Source of the DNA: Bacillota bacterium
GTDB taxonomy: Bacteria; Bacillota_I; Bacilli_A; Acholeplasmatales; Acholeplasmataceae
Direction of reading: 5' to 3'
NCBI GenBank assembly: GCA_023431045.1
Contig: JAEYXZ010000061.1
Span: 1 to 5,903, forward strand
DNA: 5,903 bases
Under the pieces are notes generated by a model. The model made no database searches, was not told the DNA's origin, and saw only the letters and a list, made by a program, of their open reading frames with translations. Position 1 is the stretch's first letter. Each line of letters begins with the position of its first letter. The position numbers were made by a program, and so were the translations under genes. Positions 1-5,903 of the stretch are shown one piece after another.

Positions 1-240
1 TGGACTGCAACTTGCTGAGTGAAAGACGACGGAATGAAACGGAATGGAGCGGAGTGAGCTCGCGATGGAAGTGAATGAAGTTTGTGGTTATATGCGTGGC
101 TCGTGTTGAGATTCATAACCCAAACGAAATGAACGTGTGCGTTGGATAGCGAACGTAGCGCAATGAAGAGTAATGAGGACGACTGAACGAAGCGGGATGC
201 AGGACACAGGAGCTGCCGTGAGGAATGACGCAGCCAAAGC

Positions 241-262
241 AAAAGGCCCGCCACGGGCGGGC
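241..262 (-). terminator. GC hairpin with short T-run on the minus strand
   Basis: GCCCGCC at 246-252 pairs perfectly with GGCGGGC at 256-262 around a 3-base loop, giving a 7-bp all-GC stem. Read on the minus strand, the stem is followed by C and then TTTT (241-244), the layout of a short intrinsic terminator. On the + strand no T-run follows. The T-run is short and no minus-strand gene that needs this terminator is visible in the window. It may instead be an extragenic palindrome. Confidence 0.35.
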
Positions 263-280
263 AGGCATGACAGCATGTAA

Positions 281-299
281 CCCCGGCCTAAAGCCGGGG
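281..299. other. Second compact GC hairpin
   Basis: CCCCGGC at 281-287 and GCCGGGG at 293-299 form a perfect 7-bp stem with a 5-base loop (CTAAA). It starts 18 bases after the previous hairpin. Neither strand has a T-run after the stem, so it is not a standard terminator. Two adjacent GC palindromes of equal stem length suggest a REP-like extragenic palindrome unit, although the two stems do not share sequence. Confidence 0.4.
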
Positions 300-309
300 C
301 GAAAAGTTG

Positions 310-364
310 GTGCTGTTTGTGTGGAAGCATGTGTGTTAGGAACAGCACGGACTTTGAGGTGCTG
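310..364. other. Competing inverted repeats (alternative hairpins)
   Basis: AACAGCAC at 341-348 is the exact reverse complement of GTGCTGTT at 310-317 (8-bp stem, 23-base loop). Its CAGCAC part (343-348) also pairs with GTGCTG at 359-364 (6-bp stem, 10-base loop). The two pairings share the same central arm and so exclude each other. The heptamer GGTGCTG is present at both 309-315 and 358-364. Whether the segment is transcribed is unknown, so a switch-like RNA role is only a possibility. Confidence 0.3.
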
Positions 365-371
365 GCGTGAC

Positions 372-424
372 CTTTTGCGGCAAGGAATGACGAACACCTT
401 ATAACCTGCGGGGAGAGTGCGAGG
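372..424 (+). repeat. Direct repeat, copy 1 (left of the CHAT gene)
   Basis: Positions 372-416 align without gaps to 4389-4433 with 41 of 45 identities; the mismatches are at 377, 384, 410 and 414. The core 385-409 (25 bases, beginning GAATGACGAACACC and ending TATAACCTGC) is identical to 4402-4426. Similarity continues weakly to 424 if two one-base gaps are allowed. Sequence to the left of 372 is unlike that to the left of 4389, so the left boundary is sharp. This copy ends 96 bases before the CHAT start codon. It could be a dispersed intergenic repeat or a recombination or insertion boundary. Confidence 0.8.
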
Positions 425-439
425 AGACTGGTTTATTAC

Positions 440-471
440 CTTGGCTTTGTTTAGTATCTTGACTTGGCTTT
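440..471 (+). promoter_or_regulatory. AT-rich leader with a repeated CTTGGCTTT motif
   Basis: The word CTTGGCTTT occurs at 440-448 and again at 463-471, a 23-base period close to two helical turns. A TTGACT hexamer at 459-464 and AT-rich stretches (TAATACTA at 473-480, TATACA at 495-500) lie nearby, but no pair fits either the sigma-70 or the Bacteroidota TTTG / TAnnTTTG arrangement with correct spacing. The promoter of the CHAT gene is probably somewhere in 430-510. The doubled word could be an operator, but chance cannot be ruled out. Confidence 0.3.
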
Positions 472-520
472 CTAATACTATTCTTACAATAAACTATACA
501 TAATCTAATCCGCAAGGGAA

Positions 521-3500
521 ATGAATTCAGCACTACTAAAAACATTGATTGTTCTTTTACTATTCCATAGCACAGAGTCATTTTCTCAAGTTGATGTAAC
601 TATCGAGAAGGCATATCAACTTTTAGTGGAGCGGAAATTTCACCAAAGCAAGACATTAATTGATTCCCTAAGGTCAACTACTGTCTCATCTTCAGCCCCA
701 TTAAATATATCGAAATATTATTTTTTAATCTCTGCTCATAGCATTAATGATTCGGCAAATGCAAACGCATTCTTGAAAAAGGCTTTTGAAACAAATGTTG
801 CGTCCAATGGAAATGCGTACACGTTAAGATTAGATATTTATGACGCGTCAATGAAAGTAAATTCAGAAAACTCCCAGTTTCTTTTAAACAAAATAAGGAA
901 GATGGAGGCTGCAGTAGTAAAAGAGTCAAACAACGAACTAAGTTGTTACTACTACAGACAGCTGGCTAGGCTACATTTCGGTGTAGGTAATTATAAGGAG
1001 GTTCAAAAATCAGCGAATGAATCTTTAAAATATTGCAAGTCCCTTTTGGACGTAAATACCAATATGGATTTGATCATAAGAAGCAAGTTATTAGTAGGAG
1101 ACACTGCGTCTGCTTGTGCAAATGCCAAGACCTTTCTGATGACGAATCTAGAATCATTTGATCAAAGTGACTTCAACTATTTTACTGGGTTACTTTATCA
1201 AACATACAGTAGAGAGACAAAACTGACTAATGAACGTGATTTTGCCAATTTAAAATCAAGAATTGAAATGAGTTTAGGGAAGAGTTCTTCACAATATTTA
1301 GGACTACTAAATTCGCAAAGGCTATTTTCTATTGAATTAATGGATTTTAAACAGGTGGTTGATTTGTCAGAGGAGATTGAGTCTCAATTTAATAAGTTTG
1401 TGAGTGAGCAATATCAAACTCAATTTCTCTGTGAATTTCTTTCTAACCTAGCCGAGTCCTACTATCATATTGGTAGAATAGAGGATTCATATAATGTAGC
1501 GGTTGAAGGATTTAAGAAATGCAACGGGGTAAATAACTATTACGCATGGTTGACTACAACATACTTAGTGAAGAATGCATCAAATGATAATATATCAACA
1601 TTGGGTTTTTTTAATAATTGTATAAATGGTATTAGCGGAAACCTGAAAACGATCCATGATTGGGAGATACTCTCGTTCGTGTTAGAAGACAAATGGGACT
1701 ATATTGTTGAGAATACCAACCTTGAAATGGCCAAATCCTTTAGAGGCACATTAGACTCATTATTTCTGTCATATGAAAATGCATATAGGGAAGATCCAGT
1801 AATGCTTGCTGATAATTTAAGTGGTTATGCCTCGGACTATTTGAAAATTGGATTACCAGAGAGATTCTTCGAGTTAAGCTACAAGGCTGATAAATTCTAT
1901 GCTATTTATCTGGGTGAACAAAGTGAAGATAGACTTTTTAACCTAAATGATATTGCTGTCGGGTATAAGGAAATTGGAAATATTTCAAGGGCAACAAAGA
2001 TGTTTGACTCACTGTTTAGAGAAAATATGAAACATAAATATTACAATAATGCTTTGTACAATATAATCAATGAAACCTACTTAACAACTAATTATGGTGA
2101 ACAACTAGAAAAGCTTAATCAATACAAACAGGACCTACTTAAAGATGCAGAAGATTTTGAAAGGATTGAGTATCAATTGGCCATGGGTTTCTGTCTAATG
2201 AATATGAGTAAGCAGAAAGAAGCTGAAAAAGAGTTTAATGAGGTGTTAAACTTCTATTTAACCGATACGAAGAATTCAATGGATCGAATTTTTTCAGTTT
2301 ATGTCTTTAAATTAATTAATTCATTCAATTCATATAACGTTAAAGAGACCCAGGTAGCTCAAAATAAACTTCTCTCAATAAGGAATTATTTTAATACGGA
2401 AATACATGATAGATTTTTTAGATGCTTAGAAGCCTATTCGAAATGTGGTCTATTCACTGCCGGGCTCAAGGATTATGAAATATTGATTGAAGAGCTTAGC
2501 AGTGTAAAGAAATCCAATGATCCAATTATTAGGATGACTAAGTTAATTGCAGGACTGGGTTCGATTATTTACGCATACTACCAAAATCCATCAGTACTAG
2601 AAGGTTCGTTGAAACTATTCGAATCGATGGATTCATACTTTTCTGGAAACGGAGTTGAAGGTATTTACTTGCAAATAATGGGGTCTATTTATTCGAACAA
2701 TAATTTGAATTTATCTGAAATGTATTTGAACCGGTTTGAGACTTTAGGACAAACGAAAACTATCATCTATTATCAAGCTAAATGCAATGTGGCATTCTAT
2801 CAAAATGAATATGAAAGCGCACTGAAATATGCCGATACAATTCAAAGCACCTATAATTACCCCTATAGACTCTATTTGAATATAGCAATTAAGTTGAAAA
2901 ATGGTAATTACAACGGAATTGAAACTGATATGCTTAAATATTTTGAGACCAATCAATACGCTCTTTCGAAAAATTTCTTCTCAATGAATGAGCAAGATCG
3001 TAGACAGTTTTTCAAAAACTATCAAAGGCAAAATTCTATACTTCTTTCATACTTACTAAGAAATAAGGAGTCAATCAATGAAGACAGCTTTAAATCTCTT
3101 TACTCGCTTTTGATACATAATAAAGCACTAAGTAACTCATCAGAAGAACTACTGGAAGATATGATTGTTAATAAAATAGATGTAAATGATAGTGAATCGG
3201 TATATCAATTCTTATTTGGTGAGGACAGGCTTGAATCAATTAGAAGTCAATTGCAAGACAATGAAGCCTTGGTAGATATTTACCGATTTCAGTACCAGGA
3301 GTTTAAAATTGGTGGTGAAATACGCAATGATTCTGTTGAATTTTATTGTTATATAATCACAAAAAAGGTTAATGATTCAGTCAAATTCATTATTGAATTT
3401 TCCAATGAAGCTACTCGTTTAAACAAGATAGAATTCCGAAATCATCACAGTTTAGTCACTAGTACAAAAGTATCTCAAGATAGTACTTCATTCTACCAAT

Positions 3501-4345
3501 TTTGGGCTAAAGTTGATAATCACTTAAATGGAATAAAAAAAGTTACAGTGAATCCAGATGGTGTGTATCACAAGATAAATCCAAATGTACTTTTTGATGG
3601 CAAATTGTATATGATTGATAAATACCAGACTGAATTCTCATCGAAGGAATTTCGAATCAAATCAGATATTTTAAACTTAGAAGAATTAAATGTTTTATTG
3701 GTGGGGAACCCAACTTTTAGTTATTCTGATGAAGAGATATTTCAAGTAATGAATAGTAAAAATACTGCTATTACTACTCGACAAAATTTGACCCCAATAC
3801 CAAATTCAAAATTTGAAGTTTTAAGTATAAAGAATATACTTTCGAAATATTCTAAGGATATTCTGATTTACACCGAAGACACCGCGACCGAAGACAATGT
3901 TAGGAAATTAAAAGGTGAAGGAATTGTACACTTTGCAACCCATGGAATTTCTCAAGATTTTAACGGTAGCTATTTTAACGCACTATTCTTTGAGAAAAGT
4001 GAACTTAATGATGGGATTTTAACAGATGCTGAAATTAAAGGAATTAATTTATCCAATAACCAATTAACAGTCCTTAGTGCTTGTCAGACCGGCTTAGGTG
4101 AAGTAAATGATGGAGATGGACTCTATGGTCTAAAAAGATCATTTAAAATTAGTGGAGTAAGAAATCTTATTGCGTCACTTTGGAATGTGGATGATAAAGT
4201 CACGAAGGAATTTATGGAGGCATTTTACGAAAATCTTGTTTTAACCAAGGACTTTTCAGAGTCTCTTTCAATTGCCTCTAAAGAAATCAAAAGGAAATAC
4301 CCACAACCATATTTTTGGGGGGCGTTCATCTTAGAGAAAAACTAG
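521..4345 (+). CDS. Large exported TPR-CHAT (caspase-HetF) protease
   Basis: This encodes a 1274-residue protein. Residues 1-22 form a signal peptide (one Lys, a Leu/Ile/Val core at 9-15, cleavage probably after Ser-22 before Gln-23). With no lipobox Cys, the mature protein should be periplasmic or secreted. Residues about 25-890 are helical with TPR-like units, the clearest near 142-172, 307-338, 475-505, 548-580 and 750-780. The CHAT domain spans roughly 900-1274: LLVGNP at 1059-1064, the P-D-G segment at 1012-1014, an ATE motif at 1122-1124, HFATHG with putative catalytic His-1141, SACQTG with putative catalytic Cys-1188, and terminal PYFWGAF at 1263-1269. CHAT is a clan CD cysteine protease family; the substrate here is unknown. 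ATG 521 is preceded by an in-frame TAA at 506-508 and no other ATG, and it gives the signal peptide. AAGGGA at 514-519 is too close to the start for a normal ribosome site. No clear terminator follows the stop. The family call is firm; the role is not. Confidence 0.93.
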   Translation: MNSALLKTLIVLLLFHSTESFSQVDVTIEKAYQLLVERKFHQSKTLIDSLRSTTVSSSAPLNISKYYFLISAHSINDSANANAFLKKAFETNVASNGNAYTLRLDIYDASMKVNSENSQFLLNKIRKMEAAVVKESNNELSCYYYRQLARLHFGVGNYKEVQKSANESLKYCKSLLDVNTNMDLIIRSKLLVGDTASACANAKTFLMTNLESFDQSDFNYFTGLLYQTYSRETKLTNERDFANLKSRIEMSLGKSSSQYLGLLNSQRLFSIELMDFKQVVDLSEEIESQFNKFVSEQYQTQFLCEFLSNLAESYYHIGRIEDSYNVAVEGFKKCNGVNNYYAWLTTTYLVKNASNDNISTLGFFNNCINGISGNLKTIHDWEILSFVLEDKWDYIVENTNLEMAKSFRGTLDSLFLSYENAYREDPVMLADNLSGYASDYLKIGLPERFFELSYKADKFYAIYLGEQSEDRLFNLNDIAVGYKEIGNISRATKMFDSLFRENMKHKYYNNALYNIINETYLTTNYGEQLEKLNQYKQDLLKDAEDFERIEYQLAMGFCLMNMSKQKEAEKEFNEVLNFYLTDTKNSMDRIFSVYVFKLINSFNSYNVKETQVAQNKLLSIRNYFNTEIHDRFFRCLEAYSKCGLFTAGLKDYEILIEELSSVKKSNDPIIRMTKLIAGLGSIIYAYYQNPSVLEGSLKLFESMDSYFSGNGVEGIYLQIMGSIYSNNNLNLSEMYLNRFETLGQTKTIIYYQAKCNVAFYQNEYESALKYADTIQSTYNYPYRLYLNIAIKLKNGNYNGIETDMLKYFETNQYALSKNFFSMNEQDRRQFFKNYQRQNSILLSYLLRNKESINEDSFKSLYSLLIHNKALSNSSEELLEDMIVNKIDVNDSESVYQFLFGEDRLESIRSQLQDNEALVDIYRFQYQEFKIGGEIRNDSVEFYCYIITKKVNDSVKFIIEFSNEATRLNKIEFRNHHSLVTSTKVSQDSTSFYQFWAKVDNHLNGIKKVTVNPDGVYHKINPNVLFDGKLYMIDKYQTEFSSKEFRIKSDILNLEELNVLLVGNPTFSYSDEEIFQVMNSKNTAITTRQNLTPIPNSKFEVLSIKNILSKYSKDILIYTEDTATEDNVRKLKGEGIVHFATHGISQDFNGSYFNALFFEKSELNDGILTDAEIKGINLSNNQLTVLSACQTGLGEVNDGDGLYGLKRSFKISGVRNLIASLWNVDDKVTKEFMEAFYENLVLTKDFSESLSIASKEIKRKYPQPYFWGAFILEKN

Positions 4346-4388
4346 TCTACAGGTAATTTAGTTTAACTATGAAGAGTATACTACTTAT

Positions 4389-4443
4389 CTTTTACGGCAA
4401 TGAATGACGAACACCTTATAACCTGCTGGGGGATGTGCGGAGG
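4389..4443 (+). repeat. Direct repeat, copy 2 (right of the CHAT gene)
   Basis: This is the second copy of the repeat at 372-424, in the same orientation, starting 44 bases after the CHAT stop codon and ending 11 bases before the end of the converging RES gene. The 25-base core is at 4402-4426. At its right edge CTGGG (4426-4430) and CCCAG (4444-4448) form a 5-bp hairpin that copy 1 lacks. The whole tail-to-tail gap (4346-4454) contains little besides this repeat, and no strong intrinsic terminator is visible for either converging gene. Confidence 0.8.
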
Positions 4444-4454
4444 CCCAGAATCAT

Positions 4455-5390
4455 TTATTGGGGGTTAATAAACTTGCCCCCATTTTGAGCCATAATTTTT
4501 CTAATAATACGCATCTCGGGTTCACCAGTGACCGCACTTCTTGGTGGCTCTTCCCATCGGAACCGGCCATTTGAAATTGTAGGGCTTTGTAAAAACCAGT
4601 CGACAATGATTTCTTTATTGATTTTACGCAAACGTGTAATCGCAGCAACTTCTATTTCAATTGCATGATCCACCAGGTCTTTATGAAGAGCCACGTTAAA
4701 TGACCTGCCTTCAGCTTTTACACTTGGGAATTGAATAGCTTTTATACCAGCATCAAATAATCCATCACCATACGCAGCAGAGATTTTGTACTCCCATTCA
4801 TTTTCTTTTTCGACTTTTTTTGAAAATTCATGAGACATAAATTCTGCAACCATTTCGACTACTTCACCCTCTATAAAAGACTGAATAAGTTCAGTATGAT
4901 TCTTCTTCATAGTTTGAACATCAGGATTTAAACTAGCCATTTGCGAATGTAATCCAACAATGGCTATTGGAAATTTTTCTTTGGCAACCCACTTACCTAT
5001 TTGAATATATTCCTCATCTTGATTAAAGTCTTCTTTCATGATTGAACCTACTTCAATCATTGCAGTAATCTGATCAAATCTAGCTTCTTGAGGCATGAGA
5101 GCACCATAGAATACTTGATGCCGATTTGTAGAGAGACGATTAAAGGAAAGTTCAAGAGAATCGTTTTTGGGTGGGTAGCTTATTTGTTCAACATTATGGT
5201 ATACCTTATTCGGATCCACAACTCTTCCTCTATAAATCGGAAGAATGTTCTCTGGAAATATGGCTCCTAAAAAGCCTGCTCTTACTAAAACATCAGTGTG
5301 TTGCCTGATATCCAGGTATTCTGCACTTTTCAGATCAATCGATTTCAATTGATTAATTGTGCTTATTACTTCTTGTTTTGAAACTTTCAT
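4455..5390 (-). CDS. RES-domain protein, possible NAD+-consuming toxin
   Basis: This encodes a 311-residue protein with no signal peptide. The three signature residues of the RES fold are in order: Arg in YRGR (Arg-54 or Arg-56), Glu-113 in AMIEVG (111 region), and Ser-223 in FPSVK, followed by FNVAL at 231-235. NRLSTNRHQVFYGAL at 84-98 fits the family's conserved strand before the Glu. RES enzymes of the MbcT/Res/ParT group degrade or use NAD+ (NAD+ phosphorylase or ADP-ribosylation activity) and are usually paired with an Xre/MbcA/ParS antitoxin. No such partner is visible here. About 50 residues precede the first Arg and about 75 follow the Ser segment, so the protein is longer than minimal RES toxins. 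The gene starts 10 bases after the hsdR stop, indicating one transcript. The leader TTTTTATTAA has no Shine-Dalgarno site, as is common in Bacteroidota. The activity of this protein is inferred, not shown. Confidence 0.75.
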   Translation of the reverse strand: MKVSKQEVISTINQLKSIDLKSAEYLDIRQHTDVLVRAGFLGAIFPENILPIYRGRVVDPNKVYHNVEQISYPPKNDSLELSFNRLSTNRHQVFYGALMPQEARFDQITAMIEVGSIMKEDFNQDEEYIQIGKWVAKEKFPIAIVGLHSQMASLNPDVQTMKKNHTELIQSFIEGEVVEMVAEFMSHEFSKKVEKENEWEYKISAAYGDGLFDAGIKAIQFPSVKAEGRSFNVALHKDLVDHAIEIEVAAITRLRKINKEIIVDWFLQSPTISNGRFRWEEPPRSAVTGEPEMRIIRKIMAQNGGKFINPQ

Positions 5391-5400
5391 TTAATAAAAA

Positions 5401-5903
5401 CTATGCATAAGCACTTTGATGGCCGCCCGGATAGTTAGTATAAATGTGCTGATACACATGGATGGTTTTCTCACTTACATCTTGGTCAGAGTAAGATGTT
5501 TGCGGTAGCCATTGGAGGGTATCAAAAATAGCAGTCTTAACCTGAGCAGTTATTTGACTGCTTTCGCGCCAGCGTTCTATTTGCAATTTTTCTGCTTTTA
5601 GCTTAGCTAAAATATCTACTGATACTTTTTTAACTTCTTTTATCTCAGAGGGTGTAAGCTCTTTACCTGAACGCAGAAGGTCAAAAATGGCTAGTGATTC
5701 CTGGTCTAACTCTTCACGAATGGCTCTGGCATCTTCAATATTTAAATCTTTGATAAAATTGCTCAGGTTTTCAAATGCTCTAATCGTGTCTTCTAAACTT
5801 TTTCCCTGATTGTACTCTTCAATAATTTCCTGATAACGTTCATAGAATTTTATACGCAACGGATTTTCCTTCATCATTTGCTCAAGCTTTTGCTCTACGG
5901 CTC
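5401..5903 (-). CDS. hsdR: Type I restriction enzyme subunit R, C-terminal part (cut by window edge)
   Basis: Only the last 166 or so codons are visible; the frame stays open through 5903, so the gene begins outside the window. The ATG codons at 5872-5877 are internal Met residues, because the preceding codons read AVEQKLEQ in the same frame, as expected for this protein. The sequence matches the helical C-terminal domain of HindI-like HsdR subunits (DUF3387 type): NPLRIKFYERYQEIIEEYN at the start of the domain, EELDQESLAIFDLL in the middle, and a terminal HVYQHIYTNYPGG. In type I systems HsdR is the ATP-dependent translocase and nuclease, and this domain contacts the methyltransferase core. 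The motor and nuclease domains, and hsdM and hsdS, should lie beyond the right edge. The gene is followed by the RES gene after 10 bases and is probably co-transcribed with it. Confidence 0.88.
   Translation of the reverse strand, partial: AVEQKLEQMMKENPLRIKFYERYQEIIEEYNQGKSLEDTIRAFENLSNFIKDLNIEDARAIREELDQESLAIFDLLRSGKELTPSEIKEVKKVSVDILAKLKAEKLQIERWRESSQITAQVKTAIFDTLQWLPQTSYSDQDVSEKTIHVYQHIYTNYPGGHQSAYA

Larger units (their letters stand above)
1..371. other. Non-coding, GC-rich, purine-biased repetitive flank
   Basis: I see no credible gene here. The + strand is strongly purine-biased at the left end (46 of 60 bases at 21-80 are A or G) and is built from short degenerate words such as GGAATGA, GGAGTGAG and GAATGACG. 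The word AGGAATGACG occurs exactly at 221-230 and again at 383-392, inside the direct repeat that follows. G+C content is high (31 of 60 at 1-60, 41 of 60 at 241-300) compared with the AT-rich genes to the right. The reading frames open on the minus strand encode Arg/Pro/Ser/His-rich translations with no domain-like pattern, as expected from the reverse of a purine-rich, stop-poor strand. The most likely identity is a dispersed intergenic repeat region. An unrecognised non-coding RNA cannot be excluded. Confidence 0.6.

Noticed and set aside
88..397. Two overlapping minus-strand reading frames of 86 and 94 codons
   Set aside because: They are by-products of the purine-rich + strand. The translations are Arg/Pro/Ser/His-rich with no domain pattern, run through the GC hairpins, and one crosses into the direct repeat.
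399..581. Minus-strand 60-codon reading frame
   Set aside because: It covers repeat copy 1, the CHAT leader and the signal-peptide coding region on the opposite strand, and its translation has no recognisable features.
372..4443. Ordinary integron gene cassette
   Set aside because: The repeat lacks the GTTRRRY/RYYYAAC cores in the right places, the conserved part extends to the left of any core, and a 4-kb cassette would be exceptionally large. Kept only as a weak hypothesis.
372..4443. CRISPR array
   Set aside because: There are only two repeat copies, spaced 4 kb apart around a gene. No short regularly spaced repeats occur anywhere in the window.
5088..5270. Plus-strand 60-codon reading frame opposite the RES gene
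   Set aside because: It lies antisense within the RES coding region, including the conserved Arg segment, so it is best explained as a shadow.
5391..5400. Antitoxin gene between hsdR and the RES gene
   Set aside because: Only 10 bases separate the two genes, so no coding space exists.
5401..5877. Separate 158-residue gene starting at ATG 5877
   Set aside because: The frame stays open to the window edge and the upstream codons fit HsdR, so the visible ATG is internal and the gene is a partial hsdR.

Overview
The window looks like a piece of a low-GC Bacteroidota (Cytophagales/Flavobacteriia-like) chromosome. The evidence is indirect. The large protein has a signal peptide ending in a Ser-Phe-Ser-Gln cleavage region typical of that phylum, it has the TPR-CHAT architecture common there, and the gene starts lack well-spaced Shine-Dalgarno sites. 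The genes are AT-rich (for example 19 of 60 G+C at 1141-1200), while the left non-coding flank is much richer (41 of 60 at 241-300).

Layout. Positions 1-371 hold no credible gene. This stretch is purine-biased, repetitive and GC-rich, with two compact GC hairpins (246-262 and 281-299) and a set of competing inverted repeats (310-364). Positions 372-424 carry the first copy of an imperfect direct repeat, followed by an AT-rich promoter-like leader. Positions 521-4345 (+) encode one very large exported protein of 1274 residues: signal peptide, long TPR-like helical region and a C-terminal CHAT (caspase-HetF) protease domain with an intact His-Cys dyad. The second repeat copy (4389-4443) lies just after this gene, so the CHAT gene is bracketed by direct repeats 4017 bases apart.

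On the minus strand, converging on the CHAT gene, are two closely spaced genes. The upstream one is the C-terminal end of a type I restriction endonuclease subunit (HsdR, cut by the right window edge). It is followed after 10 bases by a RES-domain protein of 311 residues, a family that includes NAD+-consuming toxins. The RES gene therefore appears to be the last gene of a type I restriction-modification operon, with no recognisable Xre/MbcA-type antitoxin in view.

Taken together this is plausibly an accessory or defence-type neighbourhood: a restriction system with a RES enzyme appended, and a CHAT protease gene in a repeat-bounded slot at its 3' end. The domain assignments are read from sequence motifs. 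The functional link between the CHAT gene and the restriction operon is inference from position only, and the signal peptide on the CHAT protein argues that it acts outside the cytoplasm.
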